64,000 nucleotides of DNA from Oscillospiraceae bacterium. GTDB lineage: Bacteria > Bacillota > Clostridia > Oscillospirales > Acutalibacteraceae. The notes below the pieces were generated by a model that was not told where the DNA came from, made no database searches, and saw nothing but the letters and a program-made list of their open reading frames with translations. The DNA lies in NCBI GenBank assembly GCA_015065545.1, contig SVQA01000007.1, positions 43,349 to 107,348 on the forward strand, written 5' to 3'. The stretch's first letter is position 1. Every line of letters starts with the position of its first letter. Of the stretch, positions 1-9,188 are shown piece after piece. Position numbers and translations under genes: made by a program.

Positions 1-502
1 CTTTGTATTCATCATAAACGACACGATAATCAGAGAGAAGGTCGGACAATGAACCGAGAGCATCGATATAGCCGATATGAAGCTCGGGTGACATCAGCTC
101 GTAGGACTCGTGTTGACCGTGGATATTTATAAGATACTGACCAACATCACGAAGCACAGAAACAGCCGCAGGTCTGCCGTTAATTCGGCAGATATTCTTG
201 CCCGCAAGAGTAAACTCTCTTTCTATAAGAAGCTTGTTATCCTCCAAAGAATAGCCAAGCTCCAAGAGGACGTTCTTTGCTTTTTCGCCTATATCCTCAA
301 AGGTTGCACTTACAAAGGCAGAGCTTGCACCTGTACGGACAAGCTCACGGGAGGTGCGTCTGCCGAGAACTGCAGAGATAGCATCAATAACAATACTTTT
401 ACCTGCACCTGTTTCACCTGTAAGCACATTAAATCCCTTAGAGAATTCAATATTTGTTTTTTCGATAACTGCAATATTTTCTATATAAAGTTCTGTAAGC
501 AT
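1..502 (-). CDS. recN: DNA repair protein RecN, N-terminal part (cut by window edge)
   Basis: SMC-like ATPase that acts at double-strand breaks. The first 167 residues are visible, and the rest lies left of position 1. The ATG is at 500-502, and the protein begins MLTELYIENIAVIEK, a typical RecN/SMC N-terminus, followed by the Walker A motif GETGAGKS at residues 29-36 and then an RTGA-type segment and an N-terminal HGQHES stretch, as in RecN. It is the last visible gene of a minus-strand run and starts 26 bp after the argR stop. The order argR-recN is usual in Firmicutes, where spoIVB and spo0A often follow. Identity is firm; completeness cannot be judged here. Confidence 0.95.
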   Translation of the reverse strand, partial: MLTELYIENIAVIEKTNIEFSKGFNVLTGETGAGKSIVIDAISAVLGRRTSRELVRTGASSAFVSATFEDIGEKAKNVLLELGYSLEDNKLLIEREFTLAGKNICRINGRPAAVSVLRDVGQYLINIHGQHESYELMSPELHIGYIDALGSLSDLLSDYRVVYDEYK

Positions 503-528
503 AAATACTCCGTGAGTTCAGTGTAATT

Positions 529-978
529 TTATACGATATAATCTTTAAATGCTTCTTTAAGAGAAAAAGCGGCAGCTTCGTCCTTGCAGGCAATAAATAT
601 AGTGTCGTCACCTGCAAGAGAGCCGACTACATTCTGAAGACTCATTGAATCTATAGCGGCACAGGCAGCAGATGCCATACCGCTGAAGGTCTTAACAACA
701 ACAAGATTCATTGCAACTTCCAGAGAAATTATTGAACCCGAAAGAATACCGTTAAAGCCATTCTTTATATCAGGCTGAATTCCAACAGGTGCTGTATATC
801 TTTGCTTGCCGTCGATATGATGGGTTTTCTGAAGTCGAAGTGTATTTATATCTCGGGAAACAGTAGACTGGGTTACGCTGTAGCCCTCTTCTCTGAGTTT
901 TTCGAGGAGTTCCTCTTGAGTTGTTATAGGATATACCTTTATAAGTTCAAGGATTTTTGCATGTCTGTTAAGTTTCAT
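529..978 (-). CDS. argR: Arginine repressor ArgR
   Basis: Hexameric arginine-sensing regulator of arginine synthesis and breakdown. The protein is 149 aa from the ATG at 978, close to the family length of about 150. Residues 1-75 form the winged helix-turn-helix (QSTVSRDINTLRL is the recognition-helix signature). The C-terminal half is the oligomerisation and arginine-binding domain, with the GDDT signature near residue 125 (GSLAGDDTIFIAC). An in-frame GTG nine bases upstream is possible, but an AGGTG ribosome-binding site sits correctly for the ATG. It lies between nadK and recN, as in many Clostridia. Its own targets are not evident in this window. Confidence 0.95.
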   Translation of the reverse strand: MKLNRHAKILELIKVYPITTQEELLEKLREEGYSVTQSTVSRDINTLRLQKTHHIDGKQRYTAPVGIQPDIKNGFNGILSGSIISLEVAMNLVVVKTFSGMASAACAAIDSMSLQNVVGSLAGDDTIFIACKDEAAAFSLKEAFKDYIV

Positions 979-995
979 TACATTCACCTGCTTTA

Positions 996-1847
996 TTAAT
1001 TCGGTTGTGTAAGTTTATCGCCTGCTACTTTGTAGAAATTCGTCATTTTTAAAACATTCATCTTAAGCGGAAATTCTGATTTTCTGATACGTACTGTGTC
1101 GCTGTCTTTGAGTGCAACGGAAATTTGTCCGTCAACAGTCAAAAAAGCTGTATCAGGAGAGTTACAAACAACATGAATAACAGTTGATTCGTTAAAGATA
1201 ACTGTTCTTGCTGTAAGAGAATGGGGACAAACAGGTGTTAGCTCAATAAGATTCAGATAAGGGTCAATTACAGGTCCTCCTGCTGAAAGTGCATAAGCAG
1301 TAGAGCCTGTGGGAGTTGAAAAAAGCAGTCCGTCTGCACGATAGTCGGAAATTTTCTCGCCTTCCACATACACATCAAGGTCGATAATTCGTGAAAGTGA
1401 GCCACGGGAAATTACCGCATCATTTACAGCAAGGTAAGATTCCGTACTGCCGTCCATGTGGATAACCGTAACATCCAGAGTCATACGCTCACGAGTTACA
1501 AAGTCACCTGTGAGAAGTTGTTTGAGCATTGAAATTTCAGATGCTTCAAGCTCTGCTACATAGCCAAGTCTGCCAAGATTAACGCCGAGTACAGACTTAC
1601 CCGCTTTTGCAGCAAGTCGAGCGCTTCTGATGATTGTTCCGTCACCACCGACTGTAACAGCACAATCACAGTCCTTAAAGATTTCTTCGTATGCAGGAAG
1701 AAATTCCACTTCTGAATCCGGAAAGTCAGACTTAAGTGATTCGTGAACAACTATAGAAGCTCCGTTTGAAATCAGAAGTTCAGCTATTTTTTTGCCGCAC
1801 AAAACTGCCTTTCTTTTCTCGGTGTTGGGAATAACTGCTATCTTCAA
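996..1847 (-). CDS. nadK: NAD kinase
   Basis: ATP- or polyphosphate-dependent phosphorylation of NAD to NADP. The protein is 283 aa, normal for the bacterial family. It shows the GGDGT signature at residues 67-71, the GVNLGRLGYVAEL segment, and the TPTGSTAYALSAGGP motif in the C-terminal beta domain. The start codon is TTG at 1845-1847, preceded by GGAGGG seven bases upstream, and no in-frame ATG fits better. It begins 3 bp after the tlyA stop and is almost certainly translationally coupled to it. Confidence 0.96.
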   Translation of the reverse strand: MKIAVIPNTEKRKAVLCGKKIAELLISNGASIVVHESLKSDFPDSEVEFLPAYEEIFKDCDCAVTVGGDGTIIRSARLAAKAGKSVLGVNLGRLGYVAELEASEISMLKQLLTGDFVTRERMTLDVTVIHMDGSTESYLAVNDAVISRGSLSRIIDLDVYVEGEKISDYRADGLLFSTPTGSTAYALSAGGPVIDPYLNLIELTPVCPHSLTARTVIFNESTVIHVVCNSPDTAFLTVDGQISVALKDSDTVRIRKSEFPLKMNVLKMTNFYKVAGDKLTQPN

Positions 1848-1850
1848 GAA

Positions 1851-2660
1851 TTATCCCTCCTTATCCAGTTCTTTATGGGAAATTTCTGAAAGCTCGGTTG
1901 ACGAAATATCTGATGTATCTTTGGGATTCTCGCTCTTGCGGATATGTATAAGATATTCGATATTGCCTTCCGGACCTTTTACGGGAGAAAAATCAAGAGC
2001 TAAAACATCAAAGCCGGATTCAACACAGAAACTACGGATTGACTCTATAACTTCTGCGTGAACCGATTTATCACGGACAACACCCTTTTTGCCTACCTTT
2101 TCTCTGCCAGCTTCAAACTGAGGCTTTATAAGACAGACACCTTCTCCGTCTTCTTTGAGCAGAGGACGTACAACGGGAAGTATCAGCTTGAGAGATATAA
2201 AGGAGACATCAACAGAGAAGAAATCGATAGGCTCGGCTATCATATCGGGAGTTACTTTTCTGAAATTAGTACGCTCCATATTGACAACCCGCTCGTCATT
2301 GCGAAGCTTCCAAGCAAGCTGACCATAGCCAACATCGATAGAATAAACCTTCTTTGCACCATTCTGTAACATACAATCGGTAAAACCGCCTGTTGATGCA
2401 CCAATGTCCATAGATACAACATCATTCAAATCAAGAGTAAAAGCTGTCATAGCTTTCTCAAGTTTAAGACCGCCTCGGCTTACATAACGAAGCTGGGGAC
2501 CTCGTACTTCAATATTAACATCTTCTTCGTAGGTAGAGCCGCATTTGTCGGCTTTCTGATTATTCACATATACAAGGCCTGCCATAATAACCGCTTTTGC
2601 TTTTTCACGGCTTTCGCACAAGCCTTTTTCAAACACAAGAACATCAAGTCTTTTTTTCAT
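1851..2660 (-). CDS. tlyA: TlyA-family rRNA methyltransferase / hemolysin-like protein
   Basis: Putative 2'-O-methyltransferase of ribosomal RNA (YqxC/TlyA family). The N-terminal S4 RNA-binding domain covers about residues 1-65 (RLDVLVFEKGLCESREKAK). The FtsJ-like Rossmann domain follows, with SAM-binding motif I MDIGASTGGFTDCML near residue 84, then the SVDVSFISL and LIKPQFE motifs. The acidic tail after residue 245 is poorly conserved. The gene lies 13 bp downstream of dxs and 3 bp before nadK, the usual Firmicutes order. Whether both 16S and 23S rRNA are targets, as in mycobacterial TlyA, is not known for this clade. Confidence 0.93.
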   Translation of the reverse strand: MKKRLDVLVFEKGLCESREKAKAVIMAGLVYVNNQKADKCGSTYEEDVNIEVRGPQLRYVSRGGLKLEKAMTAFTLDLNDVVSMDIGASTGGFTDCMLQNGAKKVYSIDVGYGQLAWKLRNDERVVNMERTNFRKVTPDMIAEPIDFFSVDVSFISLKLILPVVRPLLKEDGEGVCLIKPQFEAGREKVGKKGVVRDKSVHAEVIESIRSFCVESGFDVLALDFSPVKGPEGNIEYLIHIRKSENPKDTSDISSTELSEISHKELDKEG

Positions 2661-2673
2661 ATAATCGCTCCGA

Positions 2674-4533
2674 TTATTTTCTGATTATTGAATACATACC
2701 CTCTGCGTCCAGCTTGAGTGCGTGGAGTGCCTGAGTATCCTTTGAATGTAAAATAAATGTATCGTCGATAGCAGTAAGCGAATAGGAACCGCTGTACTTC
2801 TTCTTATAAAGCTCGTACTCGAAGCTCTCGCCAACACCACCGCTACGCATACCTTCCTCAAAGAAATGAATCTTTTTGAAATTAGCGGCAAAATTAACCG
2901 CTTCGGGATTTATAGGCTTGATACGGCAGAGCTTTAAAATACAAGCCTCTATACCAACGGATGAAAGCTTTTCTTTTGCCTTAACAGCTTCTGCAAAAAG
3001 TCTGCCGTAGGTAACTATAAGTCTTGAGGCATTGGGATTGCCGTAAACAGTAAAATCGACATCACGACAAACAAAATCCTGAGGCTTTTTGGGCTCTGTA
3101 CCGCGGGGATACCTTACTGCAGTAAGACCAGTATCTTTATAAATTGCTGTATTGAGGGATTTTTCAAGTTCATCAAAATAGCAGGGTGAATAGATGGTTG
3201 TGCCGGGGATAGAATTTAGAATTGAAACATCGAACACACCCTGATGGGTTTCGCCGTCCTCGCCGACTATACCTGCTCTGTCAACAGAAAGTACAAGATG
3301 CAAATTCTGTGCAGCGGCATCATGGATAAGCTGGTCATAGGCTCTCTGCAAAAAGCTTGAATAAACAGCAAAAACGGGAATCATACCACGGCTCGCAAGT
3401 CCGCAGCCAAAGGTAACAGCGTGTTCTTCTGCAATGCCCACATCAAAGAATCTTTCTTTAAAGTTCTCGGAGAAAGCAGTAAGACCTGTGCCTACAGTCA
3501 TAGCGGCAGTAATGCCGCAGATTGACTTATCCTCCTTTGCAAGTTCGCAGATAGTTCTGCCGAAGCAATTGCTATAAGAGTCACCGTGAGAAAGAGGTTC
3601 CCCTGTGTCAATGTCAAAACGACCGATACCGTGGAAGTTCTTGGGGTTGTCCTCAGCAAACTGATAGCCCTTGCCCTTAACCGTCAAAGCGTGAATAATA
3701 ATAGGCTTGTCCGCTGCTTTTGCTATCTTCATAACCTTGATAAGATCCTCAAGATTGTGGCCGTCAACAGGTCCATAGTAACGGAAGCCGAAAATCTCGA
3801 AAAGATTGGTTTTAAAAATCTTTTTCTTAAACCAGTTTTTTATTCTTGTAAGTCCCTTTGTTACAGGGTTGCCGATAAGAGGAATTTTATTGAGGAATCG
3901 TTCAAGACCTGACTTTGCACTGACATATCTGGGGCTAATACGAATAGCACTGAAATACTTGGAAATAGCACCCACGTTCTTTGAGATTGACATTTTGTTA
4001 TCGTTGAGGACAATAACAAAATTACCGTCAAATCTGCCTGCATTATTAATACCTTCATAAGCAAGACCGCCTGTAAAGGAGCCGTCGCCAATAAAAGCAA
4101 TTGTGCAGGATTTATCACCCTTGAGCTGTTTTGCTTTTGCAATACCCAAAGCGGCAGAGATTGAGGTTGAGCTGTGGCCTGCACCGAAATCATCGTAATC
4201 ACTTTCATATCTGCGGGGAAAACCTGAAAGGCCTCCAGCTTTGCGGATAGTGTGAATTTTGTCAAATCTGCCTGTGAGCATCTTATGGGTATAGCTCTGA
4301 TGTCCAACATCCCAGACGATAGAATCCTCGGGACAATCAAGAACATAATGCATAGCAACGGTAAGCTCAACTACACCTAAATTTGGTGCAAGGTGGCCGC
4401 CGTTTTCGGAAACAGTTAAAATCAGCTTCTGGCGGATTTCATCGCAAAGAGCGGTGAGTTGTTCCAGGCTCAGCTTCTTTAAGTCTTTAGGTGATTTAAT
4501 TTTTGATAAAAGCTCAAAATTGTTATTTTCCAT
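2674..4533 (-). CDS. dxs: 1-deoxy-D-xylulose-5-phosphate synthase
   Basis: First step of the MEP isoprenoid pathway: thiamine-diphosphate-dependent condensation of pyruvate with glyceraldehyde 3-phosphate. The protein is 619 aa, normal length. Seen in order: the HQSYTHKMLTGR histidine segment, the ThDP/Mg motif GDGSFTGGLAYEGINN, the YGPVDGH segment, the pyrimidine-domain GIAEEHAVTFGCGLA stretch with its catalytic Glu, and RYPRG in the transketolase C-terminal region. It sits directly downstream of ispA, so isoprenoid precursor supply and chain elongation are co-transcribed. Confidence 0.97.
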   Translation of the reverse strand: MENNNFELLSKIKSPKDLKKLSLEQLTALCDEIRQKLILTVSENGGHLAPNLGVVELTVAMHYVLDCPEDSIVWDVGHQSYTHKMLTGRFDKIHTIRKAGGLSGFPRRYESDYDDFGAGHSSTSISAALGIAKAKQLKGDKSCTIAFIGDGSFTGGLAYEGINNAGRFDGNFVIVLNDNKMSISKNVGAISKYFSAIRISPRYVSAKSGLERFLNKIPLIGNPVTKGLTRIKNWFKKKIFKTNLFEIFGFRYYGPVDGHNLEDLIKVMKIAKAADKPIIIHALTVKGKGYQFAEDNPKNFHGIGRFDIDTGEPLSHGDSYSNCFGRTICELAKEDKSICGITAAMTVGTGLTAFSENFKERFFDVGIAEEHAVTFGCGLASRGMIPVFAVYSSFLQRAYDQLIHDAAAQNLHLVLSVDRAGIVGEDGETHQGVFDVSILNSIPGTTIYSPCYFDELEKSLNTAIYKDTGLTAVRYPRGTEPKKPQDFVCRDVDFTVYGNPNASRLIVTYGRLFAEAVKAKEKLSSVGIEACILKLCRIKPINPEAVNFAANFKKIHFFEEGMRSGGVGESFEYELYKKKYSGSYSLTAIDDTFILHSKDTQALHALKLDAEGMYSIIRK

Positions 4534-4583
4534 ATATGAATCCTTAAAAAATCAAAACAAGATGTATTCTTCAAAAAGGATAT

Positions 4584-5453
4584 TTAGTTACGTCTTTTTG
4601 AAAGCTTCAGAGCAAAGTCCTTAAGATAAGTTGTGTCCCCCTCAAATACATCAAGGGCATTTATGGCTTTATCTGTAAGAGCCTCTGCTCTCTTTATACA
4701 TTCCTCTACACCGAAAAGTGATACGAGTGTTGACTTATTATTTTCAACATCGGAGTTGACAGGCTTACCAAGCTGGTCGGTTGTGGAGGTTACATCAAGC
4801 ACGTCATCTATAAGCTGGAAAGCAAGTCCGATGCACTCGGCATATTCTTCGCAGGCTTTAAGCTTTGCCTCATCTGCTCCTGCTACGATGCATCCCATAA
4901 GGCAAGCGGCTTTAATAAGTGCACCTGTTTTGAGAAGGTGCATTGTGCTGATTACATTTTCGTCTGCGTTTTTATCTTCGTACTGCAAATCTATAACCTG
5001 TCCGCCTACCATACCGTCGGCACCGCAGAATTTAGCAAGAGTGAAGGCGGCTTGTGCTGCTCTGTCTGCAGATACCTTTGAAAGAGTATCCGATGAAAGC
5101 ATAACCTCAAAAGCAAGGCTTTGCAGAGCATCCCCTGCAAGAAGAGCTGTATCTTCGCCAAAGACGATGTGGTTTGAAGGCTTACCTCGGCGCATATCAT
5201 CGTCATCCATACAGGGCAGGTCGTCGTGAATAAGCGAATAGGTATGTATAAATTCAACAGCACAAGCAAATGGAATTGCAAGCTCATAATCTTCGCCGCA
5301 AAGTCGGGCAAATTCAAGAGTAAGCATAGGTCTTACCCTCTTGCCCCCTGCACCCACGGAATATCTCATAGACTCCCAGAGTACATCGTAAAGGGTACCT
5401 TTCTTTAAAAGATACTGCTCTAAAGCATTTTCAATCATTTTAGAGGTTGACAT
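4584..5453 (-). CDS. ispA: Polyprenyl (farnesyl/geranyl) diphosphate synthase
   Basis: Prenyl transferase condensing IPP with allylic diphosphates, feeding undecaprenyl and quinone synthesis. The protein is 289 aa. The first aspartate-rich motif, HDDLPCMDDDDMRRG, carries the two-residue insertion (PC) typical of bacterial type II farnesyl synthases. The second motif is LIDDVLD. The KTGALI and LGLAFQLIDD segments agree with the family. It begins 1 bp after the xseB stop and precedes dxs by 50 bp. The product is most likely C15, but chain length cannot be fixed from sequence alone. Confidence 0.95.
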   Translation of the reverse strand: MSTSKMIENALEQYLLKKGTLYDVLWESMRYSVGAGGKRVRPMLTLEFARLCGEDYELAIPFACAVEFIHTYSLIHDDLPCMDDDDMRRGKPSNHIVFGEDTALLAGDALQSLAFEVMLSSDTLSKVSADRAAQAAFTLAKFCGADGMVGGQVIDLQYEDKNADENVISTMHLLKTGALIKAACLMGCIVAGADEAKLKACEEYAECIGLAFQLIDDVLDVTSTTDQLGKPVNSDVENNKSTLVSLFGVEECIKRAEALTDKAINALDVFEGDTTYLKDFALKLSKRRN

Positions 5454-5454
5454 A

Positions 5455-5694
5455 TTATAAGTCCCCCTGATTCTTAATAAAACTTGTTAAGGTTGCATTG
5501 AGCTCCTTAATCTTCTCGGAGGTCTGTGCAAGATACTCACTGCAGAAGTTATAGTACTCAAATGCTTCTTTATAAACTGCCATAAGCTCGTCGAGGGTGC
5601 CCTCACCTCTCTCTAATATACCAATGAGGTCTTTGAGCTTATTTACTGCAATTTCGTAGTCCATACCATCAAATTTATTTTTTAAATCGCTCAT
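5455..5694 (-). CDS. xseB: Exodeoxyribonuclease VII small subunit
   Basis: Small subunit of the single-strand-specific exonuclease VII. From the ATG at 5692-5694 (GGAG six bases upstream) it is 79 aa, the family norm. An upstream in-frame TTG is less likely. The sequence DYEIAVNKLKDLIGILERGEGTLDELMAVYKEA is the diagnostic XseB segment. The catalytic large subunit gene xseA, which normally lies immediately upstream, is absent; whiA is there instead, so xseA must be elsewhere or missing. Confidence 0.93.
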   Translation of the reverse strand: MSDLKNKFDGMDYEIAVNKLKDLIGILERGEGTLDELMAVYKEAFEYYNFCSEYLAQTSEKIKELNATLTSFIKNQGDL

Positions 5695-5706
5695 AATAAT
5701 CTCCAA

Positions 5707-6636
5707 TTATTCTGTATCGGATTCTATTCCTGAAATTTCTATTATCTTCAAAAGTCGATGATTGACACCGCTTCGGCTTATAGGCTCATTGAGAAGAAGC
5801 CCTAAATCCCTGAGGGATAGCTCGGGGTTGTCCCGACGCAAAATCGCAATCTCATATAGCTGGTCGGGTAAAGATTCCAGACCGACGGTAGACTCGATTT
5901 TTTCGATGGCTGCAAGCTGTCTTGCGGCGGCTGTTGCGGTTTTATTAATATTAGCAAGTTCGGAGTTTGTGCGACGGTTTGCAATATTACGCATCTGCTT
6001 GTATGCCTTTGCGTTCATAATATCCATAGCACAAGAGCCTGCCCCCATAAAAGTAAGGAGATCGGTAATCTGCTCGCTGTCTTTAAGATATACAACATAA
6101 GAGCCGCCTCTGAGAATAGTCTTGGGAGTTAAGTTGCACTCTCTTATCTCGGACAAAAGCAGGCACAAATCATTTGAAAGATTCTTATATGCAGAGCAAA
6201 ACTCCAGATGATAATTCTTCAGCGGGTCATTTACCGAACCGCAGGAAAGAAAAGCTCCTCGCAAAAATGCACTTAAACACATATCGTTTTCGATATTGCC
6301 CCGATTGAGCCGAAGGGTTGTATCCTTTTCATCGTGACCGAAGGCAGTAAACACATTTTTACATTCATCGGGAAGTATCAGGCTTATTGTGTGAAGATTG
6401 ATATGGTCTTTTGATGCTTTCAGAGTTGACTGCTTTTCAATAACAGGCGAAAAAAGCACATTAGAAAGTGATATAAACCGCTCTGCAACACTAATTGACT
6501 CGGTCTTGAGCTTTATTTCTGCAGAAGAAAAAGGTCGGCAAAAAAGCATCAAACCATAGCACTCGGAAAAATCCCGAGCATAATCGTTATTTAAAATTTT
6601 AGATAATTCTTTTTTTACTTCGTGAGAAAAAGACAT
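5707..6636 (-). CDS. whiA: DNA-binding protein WhiA
   Basis: Protein of the WhiA family, a regulator linked to cell division and sporulation in Gram-positives. The protein is 309 aa. The N-terminal LAGLIDADG-like part includes AFLRGAFLSCGSVNDP. The C-terminal helix-turn-helix includes the SLRDLGLLLNEPISRSGVNHR stretch at about residues 270-292. It follows rapZ by 30 bp and abuts xseB. The common rapZ-yvcK-whiA trio lacks yvcK here. Confidence 0.95.
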   Translation of the reverse strand: MSFSHEVKKELSKILNNDYARDFSECYGLMLFCRPFSSAEIKLKTESISVAERFISLSNVLFSPVIEKQSTLKASKDHINLHTISLILPDECKNVFTAFGHDEKDTTLRLNRGNIENDMCLSAFLRGAFLSCGSVNDPLKNYHLEFCSAYKNLSNDLCLLLSEIRECNLTPKTILRGGSYVVYLKDSEQITDLLTFMGAGSCAMDIMNAKAYKQMRNIANRRTNSELANINKTATAAARQLAAIEKIESTVGLESLPDQLYEIAILRRDNPELSLRDLGLLLNEPISRSGVNHRLLKIIEISGIESDTE

Positions 6637-6666
6637 CTTTAAACTCCCATTGCTGTAATAAAAAGC

Positions 6667-7533
6667 TTATGCTTTCCAGATATCTCTATGGTGAAGGGTT
6701 GATTTCTGACCCTGCTCTATAAAGTGGCTGTTGAGAAGTCGGGCAAGAGTTACACTGCGATGCTTACCGCCAGTGCAACCGATTGCAATTACAAGCTCGC
6801 TCTTGCCTTCTTCTTTGTACATAGGTACGGAATAATCAAGCAAAGACAAAAGCTTTTCGATATACATCTGGGTTTCGGGGAATTTGAGAACATACTCTCT
6901 TACCGATTCGTCAAGTCCTGTCAGCTCTTTAAGCTCCTTTACATAGAAGGGGTTGGGCAAACAGCGGACATCAAAAAGCAAATCTGCCTCCAAAGGAATA
7001 CCGTATTTAAAACCAAAGGAAAGACAGGTGATAATAAAGCCCTCGCTTGAATTGTCTGAAAACATTGTGGTAACTCTTTCCTTGAGCTGTTTGGGTGCCA
7101 TATAAGAGGTATCGATAATATAATCGGCTCTTGCCTTAAAGGGCTTCATAAGCTCCTTTTCGAGAAGTACGGCTTCTTCGCTTGTGCCGCCGTCAAAGGA
7201 TTCTGCAAGAGGATGCTTACGCCTTGTTTCTTTATATCTAATAAGCAGAACATCGCTTTTGGCATCAAGAAAGAGAATCTTATACTTTTTGCCTTCTGTA
7301 TGAAAATGGCGAAGTTGCTCGAAAAGTGTATCAAAAACCTCTCCGCCGCGAACATCAACAACAACTGCTACCTGCTTCATTCGAGTATCACTTGATTTTT
7401 CGCAAAGCTCGTAAAGGGTTGAGAGCATAGCAGGAGGAATATTATCAACACAATAGAAGCCGATATCCTCCAAAGCCCTCAAAGCGTGGGATTTACCTGC
7501 TCCGGAAAGTCCTGTGATTATTATAAATTCCAT
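6667..7533 (-). CDS. rapZ: RapZ/YvcJ-family nucleotide-binding protein
   Basis: P-loop protein of the RapZ (YvcJ) family; in E. coli it is an adaptor that senses glucosamine-6-phosphate and directs RNase E, while in Firmicutes the role is less clear. The protein is 288 aa. Walker A GLSGAGKS is at residues 8-15, followed by the family-specific ALEDIGFYCVDNIPP, and the C-terminal GCTGGKHRSV motif is near residue 253. It sits between murB and whiA, a conserved arrangement tied to cell-wall precursor synthesis. Confidence 0.95.
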   Translation of the reverse strand: MEFIIITGLSGAGKSHALRALEDIGFYCVDNIPPAMLSTLYELCEKSSDTRMKQVAVVVDVRGGEVFDTLFEQLRHFHTEGKKYKILFLDAKSDVLLIRYKETRRKHPLAESFDGGTSEEAVLLEKELMKPFKARADYIIDTSYMAPKQLKERVTTMFSDNSSEGFIITCLSFGFKYGIPLEADLLFDVRCLPNPFYVKELKELTGLDESVREYVLKFPETQMYIEKLLSLLDYSVPMYKEEGKSELVIAIGCTGGKHRSVTLARLLNSHFIEQGQKSTLHHRDIWKA

Positions 7534-7554
7534 AAATTTTCACCCCTTGTGCAA

Positions 7555-8454
7555 TTAAATGCGGATAAGCTCCCGCTCCAAATCAAATCCTGTTTGCTCT
7601 TTTACTGTTTTCTGTATCAGTTCAATAAGGTTACATACATCACTGCAGGTAGCACCGCCGATATTTATAATAAACCCTGCGTGCTTTTCACTTACCTGCG
7701 CACCGCCGATGGTGGCACCTTTAAGATTACACTGCTCAATGAGTGCTCCTGCAAAAGCACCCTCGGGACGTTTGAACACACTGCCTGCGGAAGGAAACTC
7801 CAAGGGTTGTTTAGTAACACGTCTGTTCATTACATCGTCCATAAGAGCTTTAATCTCTTTGCTTTCTCCTTCTTTAAGAGAAAACTCAGCAAAAAGAATT
7901 GTAGCTTTGTTGTATTTATAAATGCTGTGACGATAAGAAAGGCTGAGTGTATCGGACTCTACTGTTTCAATCTCACCCTCTGCTGTAAGGTGAGTGACAC
8001 GAGAAAGTGCATCCTTAACCTCAAAGCCATAAGCACCTGCATTCATATAAACAGCACCGCCTACAGTACCGGGAATTCCGAATGCACACTCAAGCCCAGA
8101 AAGACCTTGCTGCATTGCATAGGTACACGCACGGGCAAGGGTTACACCTGCACCGCAGCAAAGGGTTGTGCCCTTATGACTAATACCCTTAAAATCGCCT
8201 GTAAGTCGGATAACTGCCATTCTGAGTCCTTCGTCAGATACCAGCAGATTACTGCCGTTGCCAAGAATCATATATGGAATCTCTGCACTTTTGCAGAGAG
8301 AAATTATTGTTTTTAACTGCTCTACATTTGAGGCAGTGATAAAGTAATCCGCAAGACCGCCGATGCGAAAGGAGGTGTGGTCTTTCATATAAGACTCAAG
8401 AGAGCATTCTGCACCTGTTGCTCTTATATCGGATACAAAGTTTTCGTTTATCAT
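7555..8454 (-). CDS. murB: UDP-N-acetylmuramate dehydrogenase
   Basis: FAD-dependent reduction of UDP-GlcNAc-enolpyruvate to UDP-MurNAc, a cytoplasmic step of peptidoglycan synthesis. The protein is 299 aa. Visible are the FAD-binding segment YMILGNGSNLLVSDEG, the GIPGTVGGAVYMNAGAYG motif, the catalytic serine region AGSVFKRPEG, and the C-terminal VSEKHAGFI with its conserved Glu. The ATG at 8454 has GGAGG six bases upstream. It follows the PHP hydrolase by 11 bp in the hprK-PHP-murB-rapZ-whiA operon. Confidence 0.97.
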   Translation of the reverse strand: MINENFVSDIRATGAECSLESYMKDHTSFRIGGLADYFITASNVEQLKTIISLCKSAEIPYMILGNGSNLLVSDEGLRMAVIRLTGDFKGISHKGTTLCCGAGVTLARACTYAMQQGLSGLECAFGIPGTVGGAVYMNAGAYGFEVKDALSRVTHLTAEGEIETVESDTLSLSYRHSIYKYNKATILFAEFSLKEGESKEIKALMDDVMNRRVTKQPLEFPSAGSVFKRPEGAFAGALIEQCNLKGATIGGAQVSEKHAGFIINIGGATCSDVCNLIELIQKTVKEQTGFDLERELIRI

Positions 8455-8465
8455 AGAACCTCCGT

Positions 8466-9188
8466 TTATCTGAGGGGAATGTTGAGTTCATTTAAATAGC
8501 TTTCAAAATTTTTTACGCTTGAGTTTATTACTAATTCCTCGGGAAAATTTAAATCTTCCAAAAACTTGAGTGCTTCCTCTGCCCTGCCGAGCTGAGTTAT
8601 GAAATGGGCATCTGTATCAACTGACACACGGCAGCCGTGCTTCATACAGAGCTTTGCGATTTCTTTACAATTAGGATGAAAATCTGGCTTATGCTTTATT
8701 GAGGAATTGTTGATTTCAATAACCTTGCCACACTCTGCAAATCGCTTGATAACTGCATCAAAATCATACTTAAAATAAGGAGATCCCGAGTGAGCTATAA
8801 TGTTCACATAAGGGTTATCTGCTAAAGCAAGATAGCTTTCGGTGCAGGTATTTACATTAACTTTATCCTTGAATGTGGGTATATGCAAAGATGCAACACA
8901 AATATCAAGATTTGAAAGAATACTATCGTCAGCATCAAGTCTGCCTTTTCTGTCAACGATATTGGCTTCTATCCCCTTGAGGACACGGACACCCTTCATA
9001 ACCTTTGGGATAGCGTGAAGATTCATAAAGTAGTATGGATGAGGATATCCGTGCATAGTTTCGCCGTGATCTGTGATAGCAAAGCCGTAAAGTCCAAGCT
9101 CAGAGGCTTCTGTTATCATTTCAAGGGCGGTTGCGTAAGCATGAACTGATGCAATTGTATGGGTATGAAGGTCTGCTACAATTTTCAT
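8466..9188 (-). CDS. PHP-domain phosphoesterase (YcdX-like)
   Basis: Metal-dependent phosphoesterase of the PHP superfamily, 240 aa from the ATG at 9186-9188. Metal-binding motifs seen are DLHTHT at the N-terminus, ITDHGETMHG near residue 40, the glutamate in KGIEANI, the SLH segment (CVASLHIP), and the terminal SVDTDAHF. The arrangement fits the YcdX family; the natural substrate is unknown. Its ATG overlaps the hprK stop by one base (TAATG), so the two are translationally coupled. A GTG four codons upstream is a weaker alternative start. Confidence 0.9.
   Translation of the reverse strand: MKIVADLHTHTIASVHAYATALEMITEASELGLYGFAITDHGETMHGYPHPYYFMNLHAIPKVMKGVRVLKGIEANIVDRKGRLDADDSILSNLDICVASLHIPTFKDKVNVNTCTESYLALADNPYVNIIAHSGSPYFKYDFDAVIKRFAECGKVIEINNSSIKHKPDFHPNCKEIAKLCMKHGCRVSVDTDAHFITQLGRAEEALKFLEDLNFPEELVINSSVKNFESYLNELNIPLR

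Noticed and set aside
110..526. 138-codon plus-strand open frame at the left edge
   Set aside because: It is antisense to the N-terminal part of recN, which has the Walker A motif and a proper start.
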